DNA of 58,054 nt. Origin: an uncultured bacterium. GTDB lineage: Bacteria > Cyanobacteriota > Vampirovibrionia > Gastranaerophilales > Gastranaerophilaceae. Below, piece by piece: positions 7,202 through 15,296 of the stretch. The stretch covers positions 1 through 58,054 of the forward strand of contig CASFXY010000010.1 of the NCBI GenBank assembly GCA_949298805.1, in the 5' to 3' direction. Under the pieces are notes generated by a model. It had not been told where the DNA came from. It saw nothing but the letters and a program-made list of their open reading frames with translations, and made no database searches. How positions within the stretch are numbered: position 1 is the first letter of the stretch; the number at the start of each line of letters is the position of its first letter. The position numbers and the translations under genes are program-made.

Positions 7202-9280
7202 CTACCTTGCCAATTTATCAATTAAATTATAATACCAAGACATAAAACCTTCTTTATGGTCTTTTTGGTATTTTTCAAGTTCTTCCTTGTTCATTTTCTT
7301 AGTCGGCATTGCAGTCATCTGGCGCGAAACAATATCTGTCAAAAGCGTACTTAGCGCAACAATAAGCCCTGCGCCAATCATTGAACCTTGATATTGGCGT
7401 TTAAATAAACTGTTTAATGCGCCTGATATAGCTACCTGCGAAGACATTCTTGCAAATTTATTTAAACCTCTTTTTCTTGCGGCAATTTGTGCCTCTTGTT
7501 TGTTATCACCATTCTTGATAGCAGCATTATATTCATCATTCATGTTAAACCACATGCCTGATAGAGTACCTGTGGTTTGCGCGATTATGGCAATTTTTGA
7601 ATTATCGACTTTTGAAACTGTTTTATTATTTAAAGAGGCAAGTCGCATTTTGTTCACATATTTACCAAATTCTTCATTTAGTTTTTCCGGATTAGCGCCA
7701 TATTTGCTTTTATATTGTTTATATCTTAAATATAAATTTTTAATACCATAAGGATCGCTGAGCAGTTCTTTTAATTCAGAACTTTTGATAGGCTTGGTAA
7801 TTTTAATATCTTCAACAAAATTAACTGACTTCATCTTTTTAATACGTTTTATTGCTTCCTGCGGGCTTAACAAATCCGTTTTTTCACCATTTTTTATTAA
7901 ACCTGTCGCACTTGCCAGATTTTTAGCTATTTTATAAGGATATGAAAAAATTTCCTTAAAAATTCTAAAAGGTGCCAAAGGAAGTTTTTTTAGTTCCGAA
8001 ACAGGGACTTCAATTAAACCGAATATTTTGGTTGTTTTTGGAGTTTTACCCAAAAATAAATTATCTTGCAAAGCAAATTTATTCCTTATTTTTTGTGACA
8101 ATTTATTCTCGCCGCAATTAAATAGTATCTTGCTGAGTTCTTCGAGTTCTTCACTTGTTGCAATAACCTTTTGCAACGACTGATTATCAATTTTATTTAT
8201 ATAACCAGTAAACAAATTACTTATTTTCCTGCCTATGTCTGTGTGCAGTTTTAACGCCCTTAAAGTAAAACCTGCCACAATTGAGCCGGCACAAAACAAT
8301 AGAATATTTTTAAGCGAAAGAATTGGCTTTTTGGCTTCTTTATTCATCTCGCTTTGCGTTTTGTATTCCTCATTGTTTTTTACCGATTTTTGGAACTCTT
8401 TTATTGAATACTCAGGTGCATCCATTCTGGTTAATCGCATACCTGAGCTTTTTCTTGAAATTATTCTTGAAACCAAACTTATGGCAGTTCCAAAAAGCGC
8501 AGAAGCCCAGAGATTTGAATTTACAAAACCTGAAAAACAGGAGAGCAGACCAAATTGCATTAAGCCTTCCAGAATATTTTCTTTTACTTCCTGTCCCTGT
8601 TTTAAAAGTTGAGATTTTTTTGCCTCCTCATCAGTTTTGCCTTTTAATTTTGCACTGTTGAAAAAATCATTGCCTAAAAATGCTGCTGCAGTAAAACCTG
8701 ATACAAGTCTTGTAATAAAACGTTCTTTCTTGGTATCATAAGTTGCTTTATCAAAAGCCATGGATTTGTTTAGCAAATCATCAAACTTATCGCCAATATC
8801 ATCGCAAACAGATTTGCAAGCACCATCACAAACACCTTTTTGGGATTTTATTTTTGAAAGCACATTTTCCGGAACTTCGCTAATAAATCTTGCCCCATCT
8901 TCATACAAGCCCTGAAGCGCCTTAAGTTGATTTTCTTTTAAAGCGTGATCTCTATATTTTTGAAGTATCTCAGAATTATAAAATCTTGAATTTGAAAACC
9001 TTGAAGCTAAATCTTCCATTAAATCAAAAGGCAATTCAAATAAATCTCTTATGCCCTCGATTGCATTCCTGAAAAATCCTGTTTTTTTAGGCAGCTCAAG
9101 CCCTTCTACCATTTCAACGGCATCCGGCGCTTTTGCTTTAACCTCTTTGGTTAAATTATCCGCAAGTGCATTAACAGAACAGTTAACAAATTTTTTTATT
9201 TTTTTAAGATGCTCAATATCGGGGGTTTTTCCCCCGAAATTTACATTTGAAAAATTTTGTTGTAATGATGATGTTTTCAT
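7202..9280 (-). CDS. Large membrane protein with N-terminal F-x-G motif, unknown function
   Basis: A 692-residue protein of unknown function. It opens with polar residues and then VNFGG (13-17), an N-terminal tag shared with three other proteins in this window. There is no signal peptide. Hydrophobic stretches occur near FGLLSCFSGFVNSNLWASAL, NILLFCAGSIVAGFTLRAL and MIGAGLIVALSTLLTDIV, with long charged, Lys-rich regions between, so it is probably anchored in or associated with a membrane. It stands alone on the minus strand. TATAAG 8 bases before the ATG suggests a very short leader. A structural or host-interaction role would be pure guesswork. Confidence 0.6.
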   Translation of the reverse strand: MKTSSLQQNFSNVNFGGKTPDIEHLKKIKKFVNCSVNALADNLTKEVKAKAPDAVEMVEGLELPKKTGFFRNAIEGIRDLFELPFDLMEDLASRFSNSRFYNSEILQKYRDHALKENQLKALQGLYEDGARFISEVPENVLSKIKSQKGVCDGACKSVCDDIGDKFDDLLNKSMAFDKATYDTKKERFITRLVSGFTAAAFLGNDFFNSAKLKGKTDEEAKKSQLLKQGQEVKENILEGLMQFGLLSCFSGFVNSNLWASALFGTAISLVSRIISRKSSGMRLTRMDAPEYSIKEFQKSVKNNEEYKTQSEMNKEAKKPILSLKNILLFCAGSIVAGFTLRALKLHTDIGRKISNLFTGYINKIDNQSLQKVIATSEELEELSKILFNCGENKLSQKIRNKFALQDNLFLGKTPKTTKIFGLIEVPVSELKKLPLAPFRIFKEIFSYPYKIAKNLASATGLIKNGEKTDLLSPQEAIKRIKKMKSVNFVEDIKITKPIKSSELKELLSDPYGIKNLYLRYKQYKSKYGANPEKLNEEFGKYVNKMRLASLNNKTVSKVDNSKIAIIAQTTGTLSGMWFNMNDEYNAAIKNGDNKQEAQIAARKRGLNKFARMSSQVAISGALNSLFKRQYQGSMIGAGLIVALSTLLTDIVSRQMTAMPTKKMNKEELEKYQKDHKEGFMSWYYNLIDKLAR

Positions 9281-9387
9281 TGCTATGTCTTATACAAATT
9301 AATTTGCCAAAAACATAAACGCAATGAACATTTAAAATTGCTTAAAAATTTTTAAAACTTAACATAAGGTTACAAAATATTCAAAAC

Positions 9388-9882
9388 TTAGAAAGCAAGG
9401 TCATTCATACATCTGTTCCAGTTTTCAAGTTCTTCACGTTCTCTTTCTTCTTGACGCAATTGAAAACGTAATTCCTCCAATTCAGGAGAAGACACTACTT
9501 CTTCAATTTGTTGAGCTCTGGCAAGTACTTCTCCTAAAGAAGGTTTGCTTGTATCTTCATAATCCATAAGCGTATAAGCGGTGTCTTCAAAGTTACGCAA
9601 TGTTTCTACAGGGTTTTCAAAATTTAATGTTTCATCATTTTTTAGCTTGTGAAGCAAGCGCGGCACTGTTCTTTCAAGTAAAAATTTTTCATCAAGTCTT
9701 ACTTTTAACTTTTGACCTTCCGATGAAAATATAAAAAACTTTGACGAATTCAAAATCGGAAAAGTAAATTCCGAAGGTGCATTTGCTTGTATTATTTCTT
9801 CGGCACCTTTATCTTCAATAATACCGAAACTAATTTGTTTTTGCGGGTTAAAACCGTAATTTGTTAATGGGTTTACTCTCAT
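9388..9882 (-). CDS. Small acidic protein with N-terminal F-x-G motif, unknown function
   Basis: A 164-residue hypothetical protein. MRVNPLTNYGFNPQKQISFG shows the same polar start ending in a S/N-F-G motif (ISFG, 17-20) as its neighbour at 7202-9280. The rest is mostly charged helix, with a Glu-rich C-terminal coil (RQEEREREELENWN) and no signal peptide or membrane segment. It lies 107 bases upstream of the larger tagged gene on the same strand. TAGGT before the ATG is a plausible ribosome site. No domain is recognised. Confidence 0.55.
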   Translation of the reverse strand: MRVNPLTNYGFNPQKQISFGIIEDKGAEEIIQANAPSEFTFPILNSSKFFIFSSEGQKLKVRLDEKFLLERTVPRLLHKLKNDETLNFENPVETLRNFEDTAYTLMDYEDTSKPSLGEVLARAQQIEEVVSSPELEELRFQLRQEEREREELENWNRCMNDLAF

Positions 9883-10030
9883 TTTTACCTAACTTTCTTG
9901 TGATGTTATATTACCTTGGGGAAAATTATTTTATCTCTATTGCTCTCAAGTTTCAAGTAATCTTATATAATATATTTACAATATTAAACATTTCTAAAAA
10001 TATAAGCAAAATAATTGATACACCTTATTT

Positions 10031-10897
10031 TTATCGTAGAAAATTCGTAACAAACCTCTTAATTTTACAAAAAATACAAGAGTCTTTTTTGCGAATTTCT
10101 TTAATTTCCGAAATTGAATATGTTTCAGGCTGAATTATTCTTTGATACTTAACCTTTGGAATGCCGAAAAGCATTACGTATACAGGTTTATAACCCGACG
10201 GAATTTCAAGCATTTCACAAACTTCAGGAAAAAATTTTAAACAAGCCTGAGCAAATCCGCACCAACAGGTACCAAGGCCCAAATGTTGCGCATAAAGTTC
10301 AAAATAACTAAGCGCAATAACAGGGTCGACATTTGCGCATGGTGCACTAATAGGGGAAGAAGCCACAATCATGTGAGGCGCACCTCTAAAAATTACATCT
10401 TCGCCATTTAAAAAAGCGTTTTTATATCTTGAAAACTTATTCATAACAGGGGAGAGCAACTTGTATGACATTGTTTTTAAAACCATTTCATTAACTTTAT
10501 CTCTTATTATATCCATGGCCGCTTTTTTCTCGACAACCGAGAAATGAAGTGAATGATTGTTGCATCCTGTAGGCACATAATTTAGCATTTCTTTTAATTT
10601 TTTTATTGTTTCGCAAGAAACTTCTTCATTTTCATATTGTCTTACGCTTCTTCTTGACTGTATCAGCCCTAAAATATCATCATAGTTTGTCTGTTTAGAA
10701 TTTTGAGGATTCTTATCAGCAAAAGAAAGTGCACCTGTCGGACAGATTGCAAGACAATGCTGACAAGAAATACATCTTTTCTCGTCACTCATTTTGGGAA
10801 AATTTTCATCATCAAAACTTATACATCCCGATACACAATCACTAATACAAAGAGAACAATGTACACATTTACTTTTATCAACAATAATAGATTTCAT
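10031..10897 (-). CDS. Ferredoxin-nitroreductase fusion protein
   Basis: A 288-residue protein. Two 4Fe-4S ferredoxin motifs come first (Cys11/14/17/21 and Cys42/45/48/52), then from about residue 75 an FMN-binding nitroreductase domain starting GLIQSRRSVRQY. Such fusions take electrons from ferredoxin to reduce nitro or quinone compounds in the cytoplasm of anaerobes; the natural substrate is unknown. A few extra Cys residues occur near the C-terminus (CIFCK). It follows the split chromate transporter genes on the same strand with a 54-base gap and may be co-transcribed, so a role in oxidant or metal stress is possible. Confidence 0.85.
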   Translation of the reverse strand: MKSIIVDKSKCVHCSLCISDCVSGCISFDDENFPKMSDEKRCISCQHCLAICPTGALSFADKNPQNSKQTNYDDILGLIQSRRSVRQYENEEVSCETIKKLKEMLNYVPTGCNNHSLHFSVVEKKAAMDIIRDKVNEMVLKTMSYKLLSPVMNKFSRYKNAFLNGEDVIFRGAPHMIVASSPISAPCANVDPVIALSYFELYAQHLGLGTCWCGFAQACLKFFPEVCEMLEIPSGYKPVYVMLFGIPKVKYQRIIQPETYSISEIKEIRKKDSCIFCKIKRFVTNFLR

Positions 10898-10951
10898 AAT
10901 TTCCCATACACCCTATTACACAAGTATATTTTTTTGCAAAAAAAATGTCAA

Positions 10952-11539
10952 TTACGCATGCGGAATAATAAATAAAATATGATTAAAATGCAACAAAAGC
11001 CCTGCAATTGCGCCCAGTGCAAGAAAAATCAACGGGTCTTTTTTGATTTTCAAACTAATTATAAACAAAACAAAAAGCAGCAAAAGTGCCTTTATATCAA
11101 TGTTTTTAAAATAAAAATCCGACAGAGAATGGAATTTTACAACAGATTCAAAAAACAATCTAAATGCAACCGCAGCAAGCATTGCAGCAGTTGCAGGACG
11201 CAGAGCGTACATAACAGAAGTCAATATAGGACTATCTTTGAATTTTTTAAGCATTTTTGAAATAATTACAACAAAGATGAATGATGGCAACATAATTGAC
11301 ATTGTTGCACACAGAGAACCAAGAAAACCTGCAGTCTTAAAGCCTGCAAAAGTCGCCACATTCAAGCCCACAGGTCCGGGGGTAATACTAGAAATTGCAA
11401 GCATTTGAGACAACTCATTAAGTGAAAACCAATTGTAAATCTCGCTCATGTGATACAAAAAGGGCAATGTAGCATATCCCCCACCAAAAGAAAACAGTCC
11501 GATTTTTGCAAATTCAAAACACAAAAGAAGAAAAATCAT
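10952..11539 (-). CDS. chrA: Chromate transporter, C-terminal-type half
   Basis: A 195-residue hydrophobic protein with about six membrane helices. GLFSFGGGYATLPF near the N-terminus and ITPGPVGLN are CHR-family signatures. CHR proteins export chromate or related oxyanions. Full-length ChrA has two such domains; here each is a separate gene, and the two overlap by 4 bases (ATGA), which implies a heterodimer made in equal amounts. The short-chain CHR pair is a known form. The true substrate may not be chromate. Confidence 0.85.
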   Translation of the reverse strand: MIFLLLCFEFAKIGLFSFGGGYATLPFLYHMSEIYNWFSLNELSQMLAISSITPGPVGLNVATFAGFKTAGFLGSLCATMSIMLPSFIFVVIISKMLKKFKDSPILTSVMYALRPATAAMLAAVAFRLFFESVVKFHSLSDFYFKNIDIKALLLLFVLFIISLKIKKDPLIFLALGAIAGLLLHFNHILFIIPHA

Positions 11540-12081
11540 TTTGCGCCTCCTTTTGGCATTTTACTCCGCACAATCCCAAACATAATGGCAAGAACAATTA
11601 TTAATGCCGGAGAAATTCCAAAAATGCACATCAAAAATGCGCTTACAAAAAGCAAAAAAGTTATTTTATCAACAATAGAAACCGACCAGACTTCTTTTAC
11701 GGTAAGAATAATAAGAATAATTATTGCTACATTAACACCCCAAAATATATCATTCATAATAATCGATTGAAGTAAAATTCCAATAAAAGAAGCAAGCGTA
11801 AGTATTGCAAGAAAAGGTGCAAATATAAGACCCAAAAGCGCACAAAATGCGCCTGTTTTGCCCCGCAACTTATAACCTGCCAACATAATTGTATTTGGTG
11901 CTATAATTCCGGGTATACATTGCCCTATTGCATAAAAGTCAATAATTTCTTCTCTTGTAAGCCAATTTCTTTTTTTACTGAATTCATTAACTAAAAGCGG
12001 AACTATTACATAACCTCCGCCCAATAGTAGTGCGCCAATTTTTACACATATCAAAAAAAGTTCGCCAAGTTTTATTTTCAT
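11536..12081 (-). CDS. chrA: Chromate transporter, N-terminal-type half
   Basis: A 181-residue membrane protein, partner of the downstream gene. LLLGGGYVIVPLLVNEF and AIGQCIPGIIAPN match the conserved CHR glycine and proline motifs, and several hydrophobic helices follow. It starts 24 bases after the stop of the F-x-G-tagged gene at 12106-13050 and overlaps the second half by 4 bases. The whole minus-strand run may therefore be read from the promoter near 13080. Function as an oxyanion exporter is by family only. Confidence 0.85.
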   Translation of the reverse strand: MKIKLGELFLICVKIGALLLGGGYVIVPLLVNEFSKKRNWLTREEIIDFYAIGQCIPGIIAPNTIMLAGYKLRGKTGAFCALLGLIFAPFLAILTLASFIGILLQSIIMNDIFWGVNVAIIILIILTVKEVWSVSIVDKITFLLFVSAFLMCIFGISPALIIVLAIMFGIVRSKMPKGGAK

Positions 12082-12105
12082 TACTAAATTTTAACGCAAA
12101 AAATA

Positions 12106-13050
12106 TTAAAAAAGGAAATCCATAAAAGCATCATGCAAAAATTCCATATCAGGCATATTTTCGCGAATTGCTTTTAAAGTACCGTTTTTGTCGACTTTAT
12201 AAAATTCTTCGGCAACTAATTTTGACCCGTTTTTGGTTTGAACAGGGTTATAATTTAAACCTATCGAAGCCAAGCCATTGTTTAAAAAATAAAACCCTTT
12301 TGCAATGTTTGTAGTTTTCCCGTTAGTTTTAATATACTTAAGGAAGGATGATTTTACACCTTTAAAGTCTGCTGCTTTATTAATAAAAATTTTGATTTTA
12401 TTTTTTTCTACATTCAGAAAAATATTTTTAAAAACCATAAAAGTATTATCCGAGTCTGCAATTCCATTGTTTATAAATAAAAAATTAAAAGGCAGTTTTC
12501 TTATTCCTGTTGCAGCGGCATTAACCAAACCGTCTTTAACCTTAATTACATTAAATCCGCCTAATTTTCCCTTATATTCTTTAACGTCAAAATTTTTACA
12601 ATCTAAAAATTTGATTTTTCTTGCAAGTTTGCCATTCGAAGTATACTCCTCCATTACAGAAGGAAGATGGCAACCGTCTTTTACAATAAATCTTCTTACT
12701 AAAATAGAGTTTTCATAAACATCTTGGAAAGAATTTTTTGCACCCTGATTAATAAATCCGGAAATATCATCAGCTTTAATTTGAAAATCATGCAGCAATT
12801 TTTGAGCAGAATTTTGCATGTTATTTAATTTTTTCTTTACAATGCCTGATTCAAGCAATAATCTTTGGCGCTTGGTTGCAAAAAACAAAAAAATAAAACC
12901 TAAAAAACCAAGACCCGCTAAACATCTTTTAAAAATATTTTCTTCGGGGTAATAATTAGCATTACTTACTTTTTGTTTGACATTTTTCTTTTTAATATTT
13001 TCAACACCTTTGAAATTTATATATGACTGTTTAATTGCACCAATTTTCAT
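12106..13050 (-). CDS. F-x-G-tagged protein with one membrane helix, unknown function
   Basis: A 314-residue hypothetical protein. The start at 13050 is chosen because GGGGA lies about 7 bases upstream; a longer frame to 13113 has a poor start. It begins MKIGAIKQSYINFKG, the same N-terminal tag seen in three other proteins here, then a Lys/Asn-rich stretch and one hydrophobic segment (GLGFLGFIFLFFA). The rest is soluble, beta-rich sequence with repeated K-V-D-K and G-K-L patterns. It is divergent from umuDC across a shared palindromic operator, so it may be damage-inducible. Confidence 0.6.
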   Translation of the reverse strand: MKIGAIKQSYINFKGVENIKKKNVKQKVSNANYYPEENIFKRCLAGLGFLGFIFLFFATKRQRLLLESGIVKKKLNNMQNSAQKLLHDFQIKADDISGFINQGAKNSFQDVYENSILVRRFIVKDGCHLPSVMEEYTSNGKLARKIKFLDCKNFDVKEYKGKLGGFNVIKVKDGLVNAAATGIRKLPFNFLFINNGIADSDNTFMVFKNIFLNVEKNKIKIFINKAADFKGVKSSFLKYIKTNGKTTNIAKGFYFLNNGLASIGLNYNPVQTKNGSKLVAEEFYKVDKNGTLKAIRENMPDMEFLHDAFMDFLF

Positions 13051-13095
13051 AAATATTCCCCAAAAAATAAGAAAAATTATAGCACAAAAATTCTC

Positions 13096-13124
13096 TTGAC
13101 AATTTATGTACAATTGTACATAAT
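13096..13124 (+). promoter_or_regulatory. umuD promoter, apparently leaderless
   Basis: TTGACA (13096-13101), a 17-base spacer and CATAAT (13119-13124) make a good sigma-70 promoter. Only 6 bases separate the -10 from the ATG at 13131, and no Shine-Dalgarno sequence is present, so transcription probably starts at or next to the start codon. Confidence 0.65.
13104..13123. promoter_or_regulatory. Perfect 20-bp palindrome, probable LexA-type operator
   Basis: TTATGTACAATTGTACATAA is an exact palindrome between the -35 and -10 of umuD. Its core, GTAC-N4-GTAC, fits the LexA box described for cyanobacteria and is unlike the E. coli CTGT-N8-ACAG box. It also lies upstream of the divergent gene at 13050, which has ATTATA (its -10, reverse strand) at 13076-13081. 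One repressor could control both directions. Confidence 0.7.
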
Positions 13125-13130
13125 ATAATC

Positions 13131-13667
13131 ATGAAGGATTTAACAACAAAACAAAAAGAATTCTTTAATCAATTAAAACAAAACTACGGGGCAGAGGCTC
13201 TGCCCAGCCTTGTTCAATACATAAATGCATTGAAAATTTCTAACCTCCTTGAAGAACGCTCGGGCAGGCTATATATAGCAAACACTGCCCGAGGTGCATT
13301 TCTTTTTGATACAAAAGTGCGCGCAGGTTTTGCAAACGCCCTTGACGACAATGTTGAAAAATTAATTTCTTTTGATGAAGAATTAAATCTAAACAACCCG
13401 TCTGTATTCGTTTTTAAAGTTGCGGGAGATTCCATGGTTGAACTTGGAATTTACGAAGGAGATTATGTAAGTATTAGGAAAACAAGCGAAGCAAGGGACA
13501 AAGACATTGTACTTGCAAATATTGATGACATATTCACTCTTAAAACCTACAGAAAAAAGGGCTCAGAAGTTTGGCTTGAACCTGCAAATTCTTCTTATCA
13601 AAATATTTATCCGAAAAACTCACTCACTATTTTTGGTGTAGCTGTTGGAATAGCGAGGAAATTTTAA
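13131..13667 (+). CDS. umuD: UmuD/LexA-like self-cleaving S24 protease
   Basis: A 178-residue S24-family protein. Catalytic Ser101 (GDSMVELGIYEGD) and Lys138 (FTLKTY) form the usual dyad, and RAGF with Ala65-Gly66 is the likely self-cleavage site. UmuD is cut when RecA filaments form and then supports UmuC. The 65 residues before the cut are longer than in E. coli UmuD and resemble a worn LexA DNA-binding domain (LTTKQKEFF...PSLVQYINALKI). The gene may thus be a LexA/UmuD intermediate that also represses its own promoter. It overlaps umuC by one base (TAATG). The symbol follows from the umuC neighbour. Confidence 0.8.
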   Translation: MKDLTTKQKEFFNQLKQNYGAEALPSLVQYINALKISNLLEERSGRLYIANTARGAFLFDTKVRAGFANALDDNVEKLISFDEELNLNNPSVFVFKVAGDSMVELGIYEGDYVSIRKTSEARDKDIVLANIDDIFTLKTYRKKGSEVWLEPANSSYQNIYPKNSLTIFGVAVGIARKF

Positions 13668-14857
13668 TGCCCAAATATAATATAATAGCTCTTGTCGACT
13701 GTAACAACTTTTTTGCCTCATGCGAAATTCTTTTTAATCCCGAGTTAAAAGGTAAACCTGTTTGCGTACTTTCAAATAATGACGGGTGTATTGTTGCACG
13801 CTCAAATGAAGCAAAAGCATTGGGCATAAAAATGGGAATGCCTTATTTTATGGCAAAAAAACAATTTAAAAACGTGGTTTACCTCTCGGGCAACCACGCA
13901 CGCTACAATGAAATTTCAAAACGCGTAATGACAAAACTTTACGATTACACTCCAAATGTCGAAGTTTATTCAATTGATGAGGCTTTTTTGGATTTAGGCG
14001 GAACAAGAAAATTACACAGGTATTCTTATGAAGAAATAATTGAAAAAATCCGTCTTGAGATAAAAAATGATATAGGAATTGATGTTTCAATAGGGCTTTC
14101 TTATTCAAAAACTCTTGCAAAACTGGCTTGTGAAAAAGCAAAAGAGTTGAACAAAAAAAATCCTGACATCGGCACATATAAAATAGGTTACAAAAAAATT
14201 AAAGATGAGCTTAAAATTACACCCATTCAAGACATTTGGGGTGTTGGCTTTAATACGGCGTCGCTTTTAAGGAAACACTACATTTCAAGTGCGTATAATT
14301 TTACGACTCAAAACGATGCTTGGATTAAAAGGGTTATGGGCAAGGTAGGGCTGGATTTAAAATATGAACTTTTAGGAGAGTGCGTAAGTCCTGTAAACCC
14401 AAATGAAGCATTACCCAAAAGCATTCAAAAAACCGCATCTTTTGCAAATTTTACATCAGACAAAGCTTATATTGTAAATGCCTTAAACTACCACTGTCAC
14501 AGGGTTTGCAAAAAATTAAGACACCATGGGTTAATGTCGGGAGTTATAAGCATTATGTTAAGAACAAAAGACTTTTATGTACTAAGCAGCAAAACAACTC
14601 TTGAAACTCCAACAAATTCCGAATTTGAATTCAATTTAAAAATAAAAGAACTTTTCAATGAAATTTACAACCCAAACATAATTTATCGCTCTTGCGGAGT
14701 TACGGCTCTGAAATTAACTTGCGAAGATTCTTATCAAATGTCGCTTTTTAACTCTGAAAGAATTGAAAAAAATCAAAAATTGTCTGATGTTTGGGATAAA
14801 ATTGAAGAAAAATTCGGTCGTTCAAAATTACACCTTGGAACGAATGGGCTAAATTAA
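13667..14857 (+). CDS. umuC: DNA polymerase V catalytic subunit, Y-family
   Basis: A 396-residue translesion polymerase. Asp11 in ALVDCNNFFASCE and Asp104-Glu105 in YSIDEAFLDL are the metal-binding catalytic residues. The thumb and little-finger regions follow, and QMSLF (357-361) matches the sliding-clamp-binding pentapeptide. It copies past damaged bases and is normally active with cleaved UmuD. Translation is coupled to umuD by a one-base overlap. The length is about 25 residues short of the E. coli enzyme but no key region is missing. Confidence 0.93.
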   Translation: MPKYNIIALVDCNNFFASCEILFNPELKGKPVCVLSNNDGCIVARSNEAKALGIKMGMPYFMAKKQFKNVVYLSGNHARYNEISKRVMTKLYDYTPNVEVYSIDEAFLDLGGTRKLHRYSYEEIIEKIRLEIKNDIGIDVSIGLSYSKTLAKLACEKAKELNKKNPDIGTYKIGYKKIKDELKITPIQDIWGVGFNTASLLRKHYISSAYNFTTQNDAWIKRVMGKVGLDLKYELLGECVSPVNPNEALPKSIQKTASFANFTSDKAYIVNALNYHCHRVCKKLRHHGLMSGVISIMLRTKDFYVLSSKTTLETPTNSEFEFNLKIKELFNEIYNPNIIYRSCGVTALKLTCEDSYQMSLFNSERIEKNQKLSDVWDKIEEKFGRSKLHLGTNGLN

Positions 14858-14877
14858 ATAAAATTTACAATTTAATA

Positions 14878-14906
14878 TTGATGTTATTTTTTGTTTTGTA
14901 TAAAAT
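14878..14906 (+). promoter_or_regulatory. rpsO promoter
   Basis: TTGATG (14878-14883) and TAAAAT (14901-14906) are 17 bases apart, giving a leader of about 45 bases before the rpsO ATG. Within the leader, ATATTTAAC and GTTAGATAT (14920-14937) form a near-perfect inverted repeat with one mismatch, which might serve S15 feedback, though it could be chance in AT-rich sequence. Confidence 0.5.
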
Positions 14907-14957
14907 AAATACACCACCGATATTTAACGTTAGATATTAAAATTAAAAGGATTTAAA

Positions 14958-15227
14958 ATGACAATTAACTTAAAAAACAAACAAGAACTGATTGAAAAAT
15001 TTGGCACAAATGCTAAAGATAGCGGCAGTGTTGAAGTTCAAGTTGCAATGCTTTCTCAAAAAATTGCAGAATTAACCGAACACTTAAAAAATAATGCTAA
15101 AGACTTTCAAGCAAAACGCGGTCTTTTAATGATGGTAGGCAGAAGAAAAAGAATGCTTACATACATTAAAAAATCTGATATTGAAAAATATAGAAAATTA
15201 ATTAAAGAATTAAATATCAGAGGCTAA
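14958..15227 (+). CDS. rpsO: 30S ribosomal protein S15
   Basis: An 89-residue protein of the expected length for S15, which binds 16S rRNA at the central domain. The conserved GSVEVQVAMLSQKIAELTEHL-type helix and the RRKRMLTYIKK segment are clear. AAAGGA lies about 8 bases before the ATG. It has its own promoter and a strong terminator and is not next to pnp, its frequent partner. Confidence 0.97.
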   Translation: MTINLKNKQELIEKFGTNAKDSGSVEVQVAMLSQKIAELTEHLKNNAKDFQAKRGLLMMVGRRKRMLTYIKKSDIEKYRKLIKELNIRG

Positions 15228-15245
15228 TTTAAATATTTTATACTC

Positions 15246-15277
15246 AAAAGGTGCGAATTTCGCGCCTTTTTTGTTTT
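15246..15277 (+). terminator. rpsO rho-independent terminator
   Basis: AAAAGGTGCG (15246-15255) pairs with CGCGCCTTTT (15261-15270) with one G-T pair around AATTT, followed by a T-rich tail. The promoter of the next gene begins only a few bases later. Confidence 0.85.
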
Positions 15278-15281
15278 GATA

Positions 15282-15290
15282 TGCTATAAT
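15282..15290 (+). promoter_or_regulatory. Extended -10 promoter, leaderless
   Basis: TGCTATAAT is a full extended -10. The ATG at 15297 follows after only 6 bases and no Shine-Dalgarno sequence exists, so the transcript should start at the codon. Confidence 0.6.
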
Positions 15291-15296
15291 TTTCTT

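Noticed and set aside
7003-7221. Small minus-strand protein of 72 residues between the methylase and the first tagged gene
   Set aside because: It overlaps the end of the 692-residue gene, has no ribosome site and an unusual Cys/Arg-rich composition, so it is probably chance.
8235-8661. Plus-strand frames of 112-125 residues opposite the 692-residue gene
   Set aside because: They are antisense shadows with no ribosome site or domain.
13124-13129. TATAAT just before umuD as the -10
   Set aside because: It lies one base before the ATG and 22 bases from the -35. CATAAT at 13119-13124 with 17-base spacing is better.
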